DNA from: Pictodentalium vernedei | Lineage: Eukaryota; Mollusca; Scaphopoda; Dentaliida; Dentaliidae | Assembly: GCA_031216915.1 (NCBI GenBank) | Contig: CM062292.1 | Coordinates: forward strand, 4,398,457 to 4,462,456 | Reading direction: 5' to 3' | DNA length: 64,000 nt | Shown: positions 33,463 to 43,861 of the stretch, piece after piece | Position numbering within the stretch: position 1 is the stretch's first letter | Layout: the number at the start of each line of letters is the position of its first letter | Position numbers and translations under genes: made by a program | Notes under the pieces: model-generated | What the model was told of the DNA's origin: nothing | The model's input: only the letters and a program-made list of their open reading frames with translations | Databases searched by the model: none

Positions 33463-33829
33463 GGGGGCGCGGTGGCTCAGTTGGTAGAGGTGCAGGCTGC
33501 AAGCCGAGAGGTCCTCGGTTCGAATCCCACCTGCGGCAACCGCGTTGTGTCCTTGGGCAAGACACTTCACCCCCATTGCCCGCATAGGGGCACGGTGATG
33601 CTGTGTACGAAGACGTACTGCACGTCGATGGTGCACCTGTCTTCAAACAATGCCAACCCTGCTTGCGTGGAGTTGGTATGTTGGGGAGCTGACAGTTGCT
33701 CGCCGTTGCTCGGTGGTTCTCTCCGGGTACTCCGGTTTCCTCCACCCGTAAAACTGTCACGGCCATGGTTAGCTATTGTGCAGAAATATGTGACCTTAAA
33801 CACCAATAAATAAATAATAAATAAACAAT
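33463..33829 (+). mobile_element. tRNA-derived SINE with CORE-like body
   Basis: The head has a polymerase III A box (TGGCTCAGTTGG, 33473-33484) and B box (GGTTCGAATCC, 33517-33527). The body holds CCTTGGGCAAGACACTTCAC and GGTTTCCTCC plus CCGTAAAACTG, the same order as the CORE domain of MIR-type SINEs. The tail is CTTAAACACCAATAAATAAA. Target duplications GCCACCCTAAAT (33451-33462) and GCAACCCTAAAT (33830-33841) flank it with one mismatch. The tail matches the 3' end of the Nimb-like LINE here, suggesting that LINE is its mobilising partner. Confidence 0.9.
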
Positions 33830-34400
33830 GCAACCCTAAATATTTTACAAAGTCAAGATAAATTGTTTGACTAGAGTCTTGAATACTCTCAATTTGAAAA
33901 ATTAATTCAAATTGACAATATTTAATAAAACCCAACATTGTTACAAGTATGAGCCTCATTGGAAGTGGCTCAGTGAGGCAGTTCGAATGAGATCCATATA
34001 TGTAAGGGTTTATTAACAAAATTGAAGGATGCTCCAGATACAGTTATTGTACTATTGGTTAGCTGTCAGGCTGTGTTGGTTGGCTGTTAGTTACGGGTCA
34101 ATTTGGGAGATCAGTACAAACTGATAACAAACCAATTCACAGGGCCTGTTAGTCCGTCTGGTCACTGTGTACGCCCTTCTCATGCTCATAGCTACTCGAC
34201 TTTATAGTTTTGTTAAATATCTGTCAAAAATATTGAGTAGAGCAATTTGCACTCCTCACATCTTTTAGGGTGGTGAATCATTGCCCTCCACAATTTTTAG
34301 GAACACCAGGCCTGCTTAATGTGTTTGGGCGAGCATTATGGAGGGCGAAAAAATTGCCCTTCTGAAAACACAAGACCTGCAGTTGAAACAATTTTATCAC

Positions 34401-35265
34401 TAATTGAATATGTTTTGAGAGACCACACTATTGGCAAGAGCCAAAACAAATGTGAGAACTAAAGGTAAGTGATCTGTCAAGACGAGTAAAATGAGTCCCA
34501 CACAATAGTGGTCTTTCCAGACAGGATATCGTATAATTATATAGACAGGAGAAATCCTTTTCACAGCATGCAGGATGAATTCAGAGAATAAACAATTGAT
34601 ATATGTGCAGGTGTTACTACAAGAGATGTGCAGAATGTTTAGATACTATAACTTATAAGCCTCATTTTTGTAAATGTTCTGAGCTTTGGCCAGCATGTTA
34701 GGTATGGTGTCGTTCCTTTTTTCATTTTATAGTACTGCTGTGGGAAGATTAATTTTGTTCAGTATTGTAGTAATACATAGCTGGCCTGTGCAGGAATGTT
34801 AACCAGGAGAGCAATACTGGCAGGGTTTCGGCTTGAGGAAAGGGAATTAGGATGCTGGTGTGATAGCTGATGAGCGTCGGTACCATAGGCCGACCATGGT
34901 TCGGCCCGCGCTGGGAAAATTCCAGGATCCCAAAACTCCCATTTCCTTTTCTGAGAGGATATTTGGCATCTTTTCACAGAGATATATTTGTCTGATTTTA
35001 CACACTGACAGCCAGTAATTTTCAATGAAATGAGACGTAAATAAGTGAAAATGGTCGCAACACCAAAATATAATTCATAGTATGCATTAAACATTCCAGT
35101 ACCAAGGCTCGACGATCAACACAACCATAGGACAGGTTGCCTATAATAAGTCGCAGAAGAACGTCGCACCTTGCATGTAAATGATGAACATTAAATGGGT
35201 AGCGCCATTCCAGTCTAGTTTGTCAGAGTGACTTAGTTTTGTCCGTAAACGAATATTTGTAGTTC
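34401..35265. other. Unassigned sequence
   Basis: No recognisable gene on either strand. The 111-codon minus frame at 34759-35094 lacks known motifs. Confidence 0.4.
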
Positions 35266-35363
35266 CCACTTTCTATTCGCCTAGGGTGTTTCGTCCCAAT
35301 AAAATTGTCAAGCTTTGACATTTTCATTGGGACTAAACGTTCAAGGCGAATAGAAGTGTGGAG
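35266..35363. repeat. 98-bp hairpin
   Basis: CACTTTCTATTCGCCT at the left pairs with AAGGCGAATAGAAGTGTG at the right, and TCCCAATAAAATTGTCAA pairs with TTGACATTTTCATTGGGA around an AGCTT centre. Probably another small MITE core. Confidence 0.65.
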
Positions 35364-35531
35364 TTGGAAGGGTAGATTTGTCCATAATTTAAAAGTTCAC
35401 TTTTAAATTAGGGAAGAAACGACGCTTGTGAGATAATTTAGCAGACACAAGCACAACAATCCTACTGCATGGTACAAATTTTGACGTTTGCGGCCTCTGC
35501 GAAAATGAATACTTTATATTACTAGCATTAA

Positions 35532-35735
35532 CCCCCTGCACACTGATGTCAAAATATCCAGATTTGAAGTAGCCATTTTTCCCATAATGAAACTGGGAAT
35601 TTAATAAATTCAATCTTGTTTGACAGAGCTCACTGAGCTCTGTCAAACAAGATTGAATTGATTAAATTTCTAGTTGCATTATGGAAAATATTTGCACCCT
35701 GAACTTTAGATATTTCGACATCAGTGTGTAGGGGG
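35532..35735. mobile_element. piggyBac-like MITE family B, copy 1
   Basis: 204 bp with termini CCCCCTGCACACTGATGTC and its complement, flanked by TTAA (35528-35531, 35736-35739). Central hairpin TTTGACAGAGCTC ACT GAGCTCTGTCAAA. Confidence 0.88.
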
Positions 35736-35739
35736 TTAA

Positions 35740-37975
35740 GGAGCTGCCAATCCCTAACTTTTGTTTTTTCGTGAATGAAATGTTACGTCAGGTACCTTCA
35801 AGTAGGTATGTGTATTACATCGAAATATTTGGTTTGACGCATAGATTTTTGTACAGTCTATTTTGCCCATCCTACCTTGCACAGGATGCATGCTGATGTG
35901 AACTGGAATTAAAGAAACTGATAAAAAAAACACTTGATGACATTTTCACTATCTCCCCATTAAGTTCCAATAATAGAAAATAGCATGCAGAGGGTTGAAG
36001 TGTGTTGAAAAGTTCACAACACTTCCAAATTTGCTTTTGAAAAAAATGTGTTGAAGTTGAAGAAAAAACAAATGAAAGTACATGGCTTGGCTATTTGTAC
36101 TGTAAATGTCAAAGGTCACTGCACTACATCTGACAAACAAATGTATGGAATACCGAGAGGATCCAAACAATTGTTAAAGTTTGTGCTGCTAACATGTTTT
36201 CTTACATGGGAATTCTTACCAATGGCACTAATAATTTTTATACGAGACTTATTTACACATGACCGATGATATTTGTAGGACTGATATCACAGTAATATAT
36301 TAAAAAAGAATTTTCTCAGATTATTGTGCAATCAGGTTTCCATACACAAGTGGCCAATACACACAACAGATTTCACTATCAACAGAACCTGACATTCACT
36401 TACCTGCTATTTATACTGAACAACGTGTGTTTGTGCACGTCTTTTTCACTTCTCTCGAAAAAGAAGATGAACATAAAAGTGTTTTACAGAATGGAGATGT
36501 GTGAAAATCTGCTTGGGTAAATCGGGGTGTTTGGAAGCAACAAACACCGCTGCCGACACACGGCATGCGTTTGAATGTAAACAACATCGAACATGCGGTG
36601 CTGTTTACTGGGAAGATAGACGTAAACATTATACTTTCAACATGAAAAACATATCGAAAGGCCTCTTTTTCACCGATGATGATTTTCGTAGTATCAAGGC
36701 GTGCTAGTCGCTCATCACCCAATGCTTAACAAATATTTTGGGAAAAAAAGCTTCTCTGTCACAGAAACGGTCTGGAAACAGATTCGCGGTGATTCCTAAA
36801 AGACAAAAACTGTTCCGCCCATTCGTAACAAAGGCGTTACGACATATACGTCACAAAATAATTCGTAACATTCCGATTACCATTTCTCAAACCCACTAAA
36901 TTCTTTTAATTTTGATGTGCCAAATGTATTTATTCGACTCTTACTCATTACATTTCATAAAAAATGATATTTTACCAAACGACATCAAAATGCGTACCAA
37001 TTTCTGTTACACTAGAAGGCTGGAGAAGGCGGTGCTAAAAAATTCATCTTTGTTGTTCAAAAACAACGCTCATTTAAAAACAGTTGGCACCAAATTATTA
37101 AACAAGCGCAAGTTCAGGAGCATTATAGATAAAGTTGTTAACGTTATGTGCTGTTCTGCAAATTGAAAAGCAGTGCTACAACGCAAAATATGATAGCCTT
37201 CTGAATTACCGAAATGTTGTTTTGGTCACGTGGTATAATTACAAATGGTGTTCTCCATCAGAGAGCAAATGTCGAAAAAACTGCCAAGGTCATCGCTACT
37301 AAAAGTACTAACATGAAAATTACCCCTGCATGCAGTTGGTAACTACTAGCCATTAATATTGGTTGATAAATTACTTCAGATTATCGTTGCCATGATTTGT
37401 TCTGTTGCTAATACAGCCTTCACTTCAAAAAACACATTTTTCGTTTCTACTGATTTTTTTTCCCATTTCAAACGTGTATATTGATATGTAGCGGATTATA
37501 ATGAACATTTTGACGTATAACATTGCTATGTAAATTTTTTTATTTTCCTTTTCTTTGGCAGGAGTCTCATTTCAAATTGTTTCGGGTTGGCAGCCCCTTA
37601 ATTTCTTTGATGTTAAAATACCCGCTTTGAAATCAATTACTCGGCGGATGCTGCAAAGCTGGTGAAGCGGACATGCATTTTGTTTTCAATAATATATGTG
37701 TACAGAATTGGGCAAAAGAAGTCTGGAAATGGCAATTCCACAAGCTAGAGACTAAATGGATTCTTGGGGTACGGGCAGATCATGGCGAATTCAAAAAAAT
37801 CTGTTATGTCAGGAAGATAACCTGGCTGGCAAATGCAGACATATGATGGTGGCTGTGCCGGTATAGCGGAAACCCGGACTCATCTGAGTAGAGCACTCTG
37901 CTTTAAAATAATTAATACAGGTTGTTGAATATGGTGCATGAAGCCAACAAAATGTGAGATTGGAACATCTGTGCT
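35740..37975. other. Unassigned sequence
   Basis: Several 60-100 codon frames on both strands (for example minus 36411-36722, plus 36912-37166) show no motif I recognise and no conserved partner in the window. AT-rich throughout. Confidence 0.4.
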
Positions 37976-37979
37976 TTAA

Positions 37980-38224
37980 CCCTTTACCTAACGCAACGGC
38001 AAAAACCGGCCAGTGCTATACACAGAAATTGCTATTCAATCTTTTTTATATTTTAATTTTTTTTGCTTCCAAAACATAGGTTATGACCGCTCAATGGAAT
38101 GTGTGCGTCACGCTCGTTTCAATGAGGGGTTATAACCTATGTTTTGGAAGCAAAAAATGAAAATTCTTAGTTACACAACAATTTCTTTTACGAGCGTCAT
38201 CAGCTACTAGCATTAGGTAAAGGG
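37980..38224. mobile_element. piggyBac-like MITE family A, copy 2
   Basis: CCCTTTACCTAACG ... TAGGTAAAGGG between TTAA at 37976-37979 and 38225-38228. Central hairpin shares the GGTTATGACC(C/G)CTC core with copies 1 and 3, with a changed loop (GTGTGCGTCACGC). Confidence 0.85.
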
Positions 38225-38351
38225 TTAACAGAAGATATGCAGAAAATTACTTGTTTAAAAATTAAATTGGGAAGAGTGAAAGGCCACCTCAAATAATTAA
38301 TCTTTCGTGTACAGGCCTTATTTGCTTATGTTTTTCAGTTACCAGTTTTAA

Positions 38352-38595
38352 CCCTTTACCTAACATGAAAAGCAGACGACACTTGCAAAAATAATTCTTG
38401 AATAACTAATTTTTTCCATTTTTTGTCTCAAAAACATAGGTTATGACCCCTCGTTGGAACGAGCTCGACGAGCTCGTTCCAACGAGGGGTCATGACCTAT
38501 GTTTTTGAGACAAAAAATGAAAAAAATAGTGAAAATTAATTGGCGATTTTTGAGAATGGCGCTGGCCGGTTTTGCCCGTTCCGTTAGGTAAAGGG
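38352..38595. mobile_element. piggyBac-like MITE family A, copy 3
   Basis: 244 bp between TTAA at 38348-38351 and 38596-38599. Nearly identical to copy 1 through the hairpin (GAACGAGCTCGACGAGCTCG in the centre) and the right half, so the two are recent relatives. Confidence 0.88.
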
Positions 38596-38599
38596 TTAA

Positions 38600-39095
38600 T
38601 AACAATCACACACAACATTTTATTCATTATCAGCAGCAAAACAGCCTTTGGTGTGGATGCTATGACAAAAACAGTATTGTGTCATGTCGGTGTGGCTCAT
38701 GTATATATGATTCAGTATATTTTATTAAAAGTTGCTTCTTTAATGAGAGATAAAATGAATGTTATTTACACATATGTATAGTATTTATGTACTAGTATGG
38801 CTAGCGATTGTCATATCACCTGTCCAGTACGGATTGATTTTGTCATAAATGTGATGTTTATGTGTAAATGACATTCATTCCAGTGAAGAAAATAGATAGA
38901 ATTGCTCCTGATGAAGTGCGTGCACAAATGAACAGTTCTTGATGAAGTACGTGCACGAATGGATGTCTGAGGACAAATATTTCAGCACACGAAATCTTGA
39001 ATGAAGTATTTGTTGACAACATTATATCATTACCTAATTTACTACAAATCTGTGAGATGGCCCATATAGTAAAGTTAACATTCTTTGTTCAGATG
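38600..39095. other. Unassigned sequence
   Basis: No clear exon. A 30-bp phrase (GATGAAGTGCGTGCACAAATG / GATGAAGTACGTGCACGAATG, each under 22 bases and given here for position only: near 38907 and 38941) is duplicated in tandem. Confidence 0.35.
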
Positions 39096-39099
39096 TTAA

Positions 39100-39362
39100 C
39101 CCTTTACCCAACAAAATGGCTAAACCGCCCAGAAAATTAACTTACTAGTAAATAGGGATCGCACCGTGACAGTTTGGAACATCGTGGGAATGTCCGAATA
39201 AAACCATATAAATATGGATATCATTGAAACCGATTGATCAAGGCCGTTCTAATGATATCCACATTTGCATGGTTTTATTGAGCAATGAGCATAACCAACG
39301 GAACATTCCCTCAAATATTAAATTTTGTTAATTTTTAAAAAAAAGGTGCGTTGGGTAAAGGG
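39100..39362. mobile_element. piggyBac-like MITE with family A termini and a different core
   Basis: Left CCCTTTACCCAAC after TTAA (39096-39099); right GTTGGGTAAAGGG before CTAA (one-base decayed TTAA). The central hairpin (ATATGGATATCATTGAAACC ...) is unlike copies 1-3 but is shared with the partial elements at 41.1 and 41.5 kb. Confidence 0.75.
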
Positions 39363-39376
39363 CTAAAAACTCTTAC

Positions 39377-39443
39377 TCCCAGTCCTCTTGAAATCAAATC
39401 CCACGATTCCTCTTCTGAATCGGATGGAGATGCAGGGGCACTG
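39377..39443 (-). CDS. Acidic Ser-rich exon, probable continuation of the SGNH-like gene
   Basis: On the minus strand an acceptor (TTATGACAG then CAGTGCC) starts an open 67-base segment encoding SAPASPSDSEEESWDLISRG, ended by a consensus donor (GGGA then GTAAGAG). The acceptor phase fits the donor at 39827-39826 of the upstream exon, where AG is left over and this exon supplies C. A family B MITE (39479-39683) lies in the intron between them. Splicing is inferred from signals only; the frame is also open upstream of the acceptor to the MITE edge. Confidence 0.5.
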
Positions 39444-39478
39444 CTGTCATAATTGAATGGATGAAGGATGTCATTTAA

Positions 39479-39683
39479 CCCCCTGCACACTGATGTCAAA
39501 ATATCTAAATTTCAGTTAGAAAACATTTCCCATAATGCAACTGGAAATTTAACCAATTCAATCTCGTTTGACAGAGCTCATTGAGCTCTGTCAAACGAGA
39601 TTTAATTGGTTAAATTTCTAGATGCGTTATGGGAAAAAACAGCTTCCTGAAATTTTGGTATTTTGACATCAGAGTGAAGGGGG
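39479..39683. mobile_element. piggyBac-like MITE family B, copy 2
   Basis: 205 bp, TTAA at 39475-39478 and 39684-39687. Termini CCCCCTGCACACTGATGTC and CATCAGAGTGAAGGGGG. Central hairpin TTTGACAGAGCTC ATT GAGCTCTGTCAAA. Lies in the proposed intron of the SGNH-like gene. Confidence 0.88.
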
Positions 39684-39826
39684 TTAAAGTTGACTGTATT
39701 AGGTAATGATACCATTTTCTTCGAAGTATGTCATCACCATGCACCCCATCATATAAATGTGTATATGTGAATTTTTTTACTTTCTTCTGGCCTTTTGACT
39801 TTTTAGATACAAGATCCCAATCTCAC

Positions 39827-40392
39827 CTAATGGGTTTTAGAGACTGTTGACGATTTATTTCTAAAATCCCCTTATTCACAATTTTAATATGTTGTTCTAA
39901 TAATTGTTGTTGAAATTTTAACTCATCATCTGTAAATAAACTGTGGTGTAATTTATGTTTAAGGATATTGAAGTCTGCAGATTTTTTCAGAGAAACAGGT
40001 GGAATGGAGGCAATTTTTAATGATATGTTGTTCAGTTGTAGTTTTAAGTGTAGGGCATGAAATTGCTGCAAAATGTTGTCTGTGGTGGAAGTATCGGGCT
40101 GATAACAGACCTGGGCACCATGACTGCATTCAACCTTTTTTGTCGTGTTACAAATGCCTACAGCAATTACAATAAAGAATTGTGTGACTGTTCCACATGT
40201 ACTTGATACGAGACTTGATAATGTGTCAAGTACAGCATTTTCAATATCTTGAATCCCCCCCCCCCCCCCCACACACCCTGATTACATCTATGGCAACCTT
40301 ACAGTGATGAGGGAGAGGACTTGTATGAGCTATGTACTCTTGTAAGTGGCGGCCTCTGTAATCTGTAGCAATAATGATATGGTTCATGATGT
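39827..40392 (-). CDS. SGNH-hydrolase-like exon with a frame slip in a G16 run
   Basis: The exon starts after a strong acceptor (TCTATTTTACTTTCAG) and ends at a consensus donor (AG then GTGAGAT). The ATG at 40387 may be the protein start. It opens with NHIIIATDYRGRHLQEYI, which resembles block I of SGNH hydrolases, but the nucleophile serine position reads Tyr. Later comes IVIAVGICNTTKK, resembling the block with the conserved Gly/Asn, and a Leu-rich helical end (QQLLEQHIKIVNKGILEINRQ, shortened here). Two frames cover it; they join in the G16 run at 40255-40270, so a one- or two-base slip or a sequencing error explains the split. From memory, mollusc genomes carry many uncharacterised proteins of this type. 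Family call is tentative. Confidence 0.5.
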
Positions 40393-40395
40393 CTG

Positions 40396-41086
40396 AAAGT
40401 AAAATAGACTTAGTGAGTGATATGCAGCATTTCAAGTTAAACCATAAATACAAATGAAAGGGCCTACATAATACTATTAATTTGTGACACACAAAGGGGC
40501 CTCAACGGACCTGAGACACATACCCGAGAAAATGTGAGTGTTTCAGCACTTGAACTGAACATGCTAGGATCTTGGAGTAGTGAACCAGAGTATATGAACT
40601 CAGGGACTAAATTTTAGTGCACTAAAATAATAAACACTAAAAAAAATCCCACATGTCACAAAATTCTGACTACTGATCTTGGGAAGATTTTCAGAGAGTT
40701 TACCTTCAGCAGCACTGCTGACATTAAGGCTTCCATAGTGAGGCCAAATATCAAAGTAGGGATATCATTTGATTAGACCCATCAAAAAATGGTGCTTATT
40801 AAATATGCAAACATTGTAAACACTGGATCTGATTTATTGCTAGGGAAAGCTGTGGGGAAAATGAGGAAAGCATTTTAGATTTTGAAGTTTCTTACCACCC
40901 GAGAGCAAACTTCACATTTCGAGTATGATGATCTTTACTTCAGGTAGGTTGAGTTTGATTTGGCTCTATAGGACTAATTTGAGGCATAATAATTTTAGTT
41001 ATCACTCACATATAAAGAGCTGATAAAATCCACTGACGAGATTTACGAAATATCAGTTTATTGAAGATTTTTAAAAAAGTTTTCAT
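40396..41086. other. Unassigned sequence, probable upstream intron
   Basis: AT-rich with no clear exon on the minus strand upstream of the SGNH-like exon. Confidence 0.35.
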
Positions 41087-41268
41087 TTTATAATAATTGC
41101 ACATTTTGTGATACTTTCTTGATATAACCATCCACATATGAATATTATTGTAACCAGCTCAACTAGTTCAAACGATATCCATATTTGTATGGTTTTACTG
41201 AAAATTTGAGATGATTTTTTTAAATAAAAAAATAGAGTATATTTTGAGAAGCTGCATTGGGTAAAGGA
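41087..41268. mobile_element. Partial MITE, right end with TTAA
   Basis: Ends GCATTGGGTAAAGGATTAA, the family A right terminus, after a hairpin (ATATGAATATTATTGTAACC ... GATATCCATATTT). The left terminus is not recognisable. A sister copy lies at about 41455-41636. Confidence 0.6.
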
Positions 41269-41454
41269 TTAAGGATCGGAGTACACTGGGCACGATTGTT
41301 TAGGTACAGTGTAGATTTTTGTGTCTGTGGGTGGTTGAACATGTGTGCAGGTTTCAGATTACATGTACACTGACTGCATTTGCTTCAATCTATTTTCCCT
41401 TCTGTGGTTAGCGATTGTCATATCACATACCAAGCACAGGGTTCACATTCTTGT

Positions 41455-41636
41455 GATACTCACATATTCTGGTACTTTCTCGATGTAACCATCCAAATAT
41501 GAATATCATTGGAACCAGCTCAACTGGTTCAAACGATATCCATATTTGTATTGTTTTTATTGAAAATTTGAGATGATTTTTTTAATCAAAAATTGAGTAT
41601 ATTTTGAAGAAAAGTTGTGTTGGGTAAAGGGGTAAT
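41455..41636. mobile_element. Partial MITE, sister of the element at 41.1 kb
   Basis: About 90 percent like 41087-41268 by eye, ending GTTGGGTAAAGGGGTAA. It abuts the 36-bp minisatellite at 41640. Confidence 0.6.
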
Positions 41637-41641
41637 AATCA

Positions 41642-42296
41642 TAGTGCAACTGGGTATATTTGTTTTGTTATAGTGTAAATTTTTGTGGGGCATATTTGTT
41701 ATGTTATAGTGTAGAGTTTTGTGGAGCATATTTGTTTTGTTATAGTGTAGATTTCTGTGGGGCATATTTGTTTTGTTATAGTGTAGATTTTTGTGGGGCA
41801 TATTTGTTTTGTTATAGTGTAGATTTTTGTGGGGCATATTTGTTTTGTTATAGTGTAAATTTTTGTGGGGCATATTTGTTTTGTTATAGTGTAGAGTTTT
41901 GTGGTGCATATTTGCTTTGTTATAGTGTAGATTTTGTGGGGCATATTTGTTTTGTTATAGTGTAGATTTTTGTGGGGCATATTTGTTTTGTTATGGTGTA
42001 GATTTTCGTGGAGCATATTTGTTTTGTTATAGTGTAGATTTTTGTGGGGCATATTTGTTTTGTTATAGTGTAGATTTTTGTGGGGCATATTTGTTTTGTT
42101 ATAGTGTAGATTTTTGTGGGGCATATTTGTTTTGTTATAGTGTAGATTTTTGTGGGGCATATTTGTTTTGTTATAGTGTAGATTTTTGTGGGGCATATTT
42201 GTTTTGTTATAGTGTAGATTTTTGTGGGGCATATTTGTTTTGTTATAGTGTAGATTGTTGTGGGGCATATTTGTTTTGTTATAGTGTAGATTGTTG
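41642..42296. repeat. 36-bp minisatellite, about 18 units, open on both strands
   Basis: Unit GTGTAGATTTTTGTGGGGCA followed by TATTTGTTTTGTTATA. Because 36 is divisible by three, frames stay open on both strands: 12-residue repeats of the type CYSVDFCGAYLF on plus and NKTNMPHKNLHY on minus. There is no start context, splice signal or non-repeat coding flank, so coding is unlikely. Confidence 0.95.
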
Positions 42297-42477
42297 TGGC
42301 TCTGGGTGTTTGAGCATGTGTGCAGGTTTCAAATTACACTGACTGGATTTGCTTGAAAGTATTTTCCCTTTTATGGTTAGAGAGTGTCATATCACATACC
42401 AAACACAGGGTCCACATTCAATGTTTGATGGTTATATAAAACATTTTATTACACCCCTAACGTCTAATTATACTTAA

Positions 42478-42717
42478 CCCTTTACCAAACGAATCGGCCG
42501 AATCCGCCCGCGTAATATGCAAATTCAGCAGCTGAAAAATATAATTTTTAGAACATTTTCAACAAAGCCATATCATGTGACCCCTCTTTGGAACGAGCTC
42601 ATATAGCTCGTTCCAAAGAGGGGTCACATGATATGGTTTTGTTGAAATTTTTTGAAAAAATTTAAAAAATGATATTTAAAATAATAAATTTTGAAATCGT
42701 CTGCGTTGGGTAAAGGG
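42478..42717. mobile_element. piggyBac-like MITE family A, divergent copy
   Basis: CCCTTTACCAAACG after TTAA (42474-42477); right end CGTTGGGTAAAGGG before TTAC. The hairpin core TGTGACCCCTCTTTGGAACG ... is a variant of the family A core with the GAGCTC motif kept. Confidence 0.8.
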
Positions 42718-42721
42718 TTAC

Positions 42722-43857
42722 TAGGAATCGGTAAAAGGGTAAAGGGTGCTATCTCCTGTCCGTTAATCTTGTTCCACGCAGCATTTATGTCCTATCCATG
42801 AACAACGATATCGTCCCTTGAAAGGTACTCGTGAAAATACAAATTCTCTCACTCACTCATGAGATAAATCTCCGTATACTATTCACAAGAAAACATTAGA
42901 TATTCTCTATGTATTCAACTGGAGATGTGATACTGGAGTAAAAAGGCCAAACATGTTCATTTCATTTATATGTTTAAGAGTGTCTACAATTGCATCTTAT
43001 GGTTTTGGAAACACAAAATATAGTATGGCTGCCGTGGATTGGCTGAATTCCACGCATGGTGATTTTGTTCATGCAGACATTTCAGAAATAGTCCACTGTG
43101 ATACATAGCAAAATTTCTATTTATGAAGCACCGAAATGAACCTGGCGCTTAATTGAAGGAAATTTAGCTAGGTTTAATCGGGCAAATCATTTCTGAATTG
43201 TCTGCCGAGACAAAATAGTCCATGCATGGCTTCCGACCGTCCATGCTAGCTAAAGTGTATTTTTAAATTTGATTGCACTCGTACTTGAGGTGAAAGAATT
43301 TCAAAATATTTTTTACAGTCTTTACAGTAAGTTAACCTTTTATTTAACAAGTAGTTATGGAAACCAGGAAATCAATGTAACTAACTAAATGAACTGGGTG
43401 GGTGAGAATATTGGCTATAAAATCAAGATAACGTGAAAATAATTTCTGCCTAGATGTATTATCAAACATAGGAGAATAATACAAGTGACAGGGCTTTACA
43501 AACTTAGTTGGGGAAATGTCCTCCCTTTCTGCTGGACATTCATATTTTAATAACCATTGTGGAAGTTTTTAACATTGGTCAGCTGAAATGTGTTGCCTCT
43601 TGCCAGCTACAAAAACGTTGTTTTCGGACTGCATTAGCAGACACACGATGGCGTGTGTTGTATTAAATGATCGCAGAGTTATGCTGAAATGATTGTTTCA
43701 GAAGTTATGTCAGAATCTGGTAAAACTTATTGGTGGTAAATTATTTACTTCAGTATTCATTTTCCGTTTTTGATATGCAATTTTTTTGTTTTAGCTGAGT
43801 TTCAGTTAAATTTGTATTGCTAATGCCCAATTTTTGATACCGAGTTATAATATTTAA
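42722..43857. other. Unassigned sequence downstream of the OTU exon
   Basis: No further exon could be assigned. It contains a foldback element at 43050-43229. Confidence 0.4.
43050..43229. mobile_element. 180-bp foldback element
   Basis: CCACGCATGG ... CAGACATTTCAGAAAT at the left pairs with ATTTCTGAATTGTCTG ... CCATGCATGG at the right, about 41 bases of imperfect inverted repeat with an unpaired AT-rich centre. Confidence 0.6.
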
Positions 43858-43861
43858 GTTA

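Larger units (their letters stand above)
32575..34400. repeat. Large imperfect inverted-repeat structure with nested insertions
   Basis: Left arm about 32600-33345 pairs with right arm about 33836-34275: for example GAGGAGTGCAAATTGCTC near 32636 against GAGCAATTTGCACTCCTC near 34238, TTAATAAACCCC near 32908 against GGGTTTATTAAC near 34004, and CCACTTCCAATGAGG-type sequence in both. A second pair, 33365-33440 and 34305-34385, is also inverted. A foldback (32936-33181) lies in the left arm and a SINE (33463-33829) in the loop. No transposase gene is visible. Confidence 0.75.

Noticed and set aside
33463-33540. tRNA gene
   Set aside because: A and B boxes are present, but the body continues into a SINE with TAAA tail and 12-bp target duplications. 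It is a SINE head, not a tRNA gene.
36411-36722. 103-codon minus-strand exon
   Set aside because: Cys and Phe-rich but no recognisable domain and no splice support on inspection.
41660-42342. Repetitive proteins on both strands (CYSVDFCGAYLF and NKTNMPHKNLHY repeats)
   Set aside because: They follow automatically from a stop-free 36-bp repeat; no start context, splice sites or non-repeat domain.
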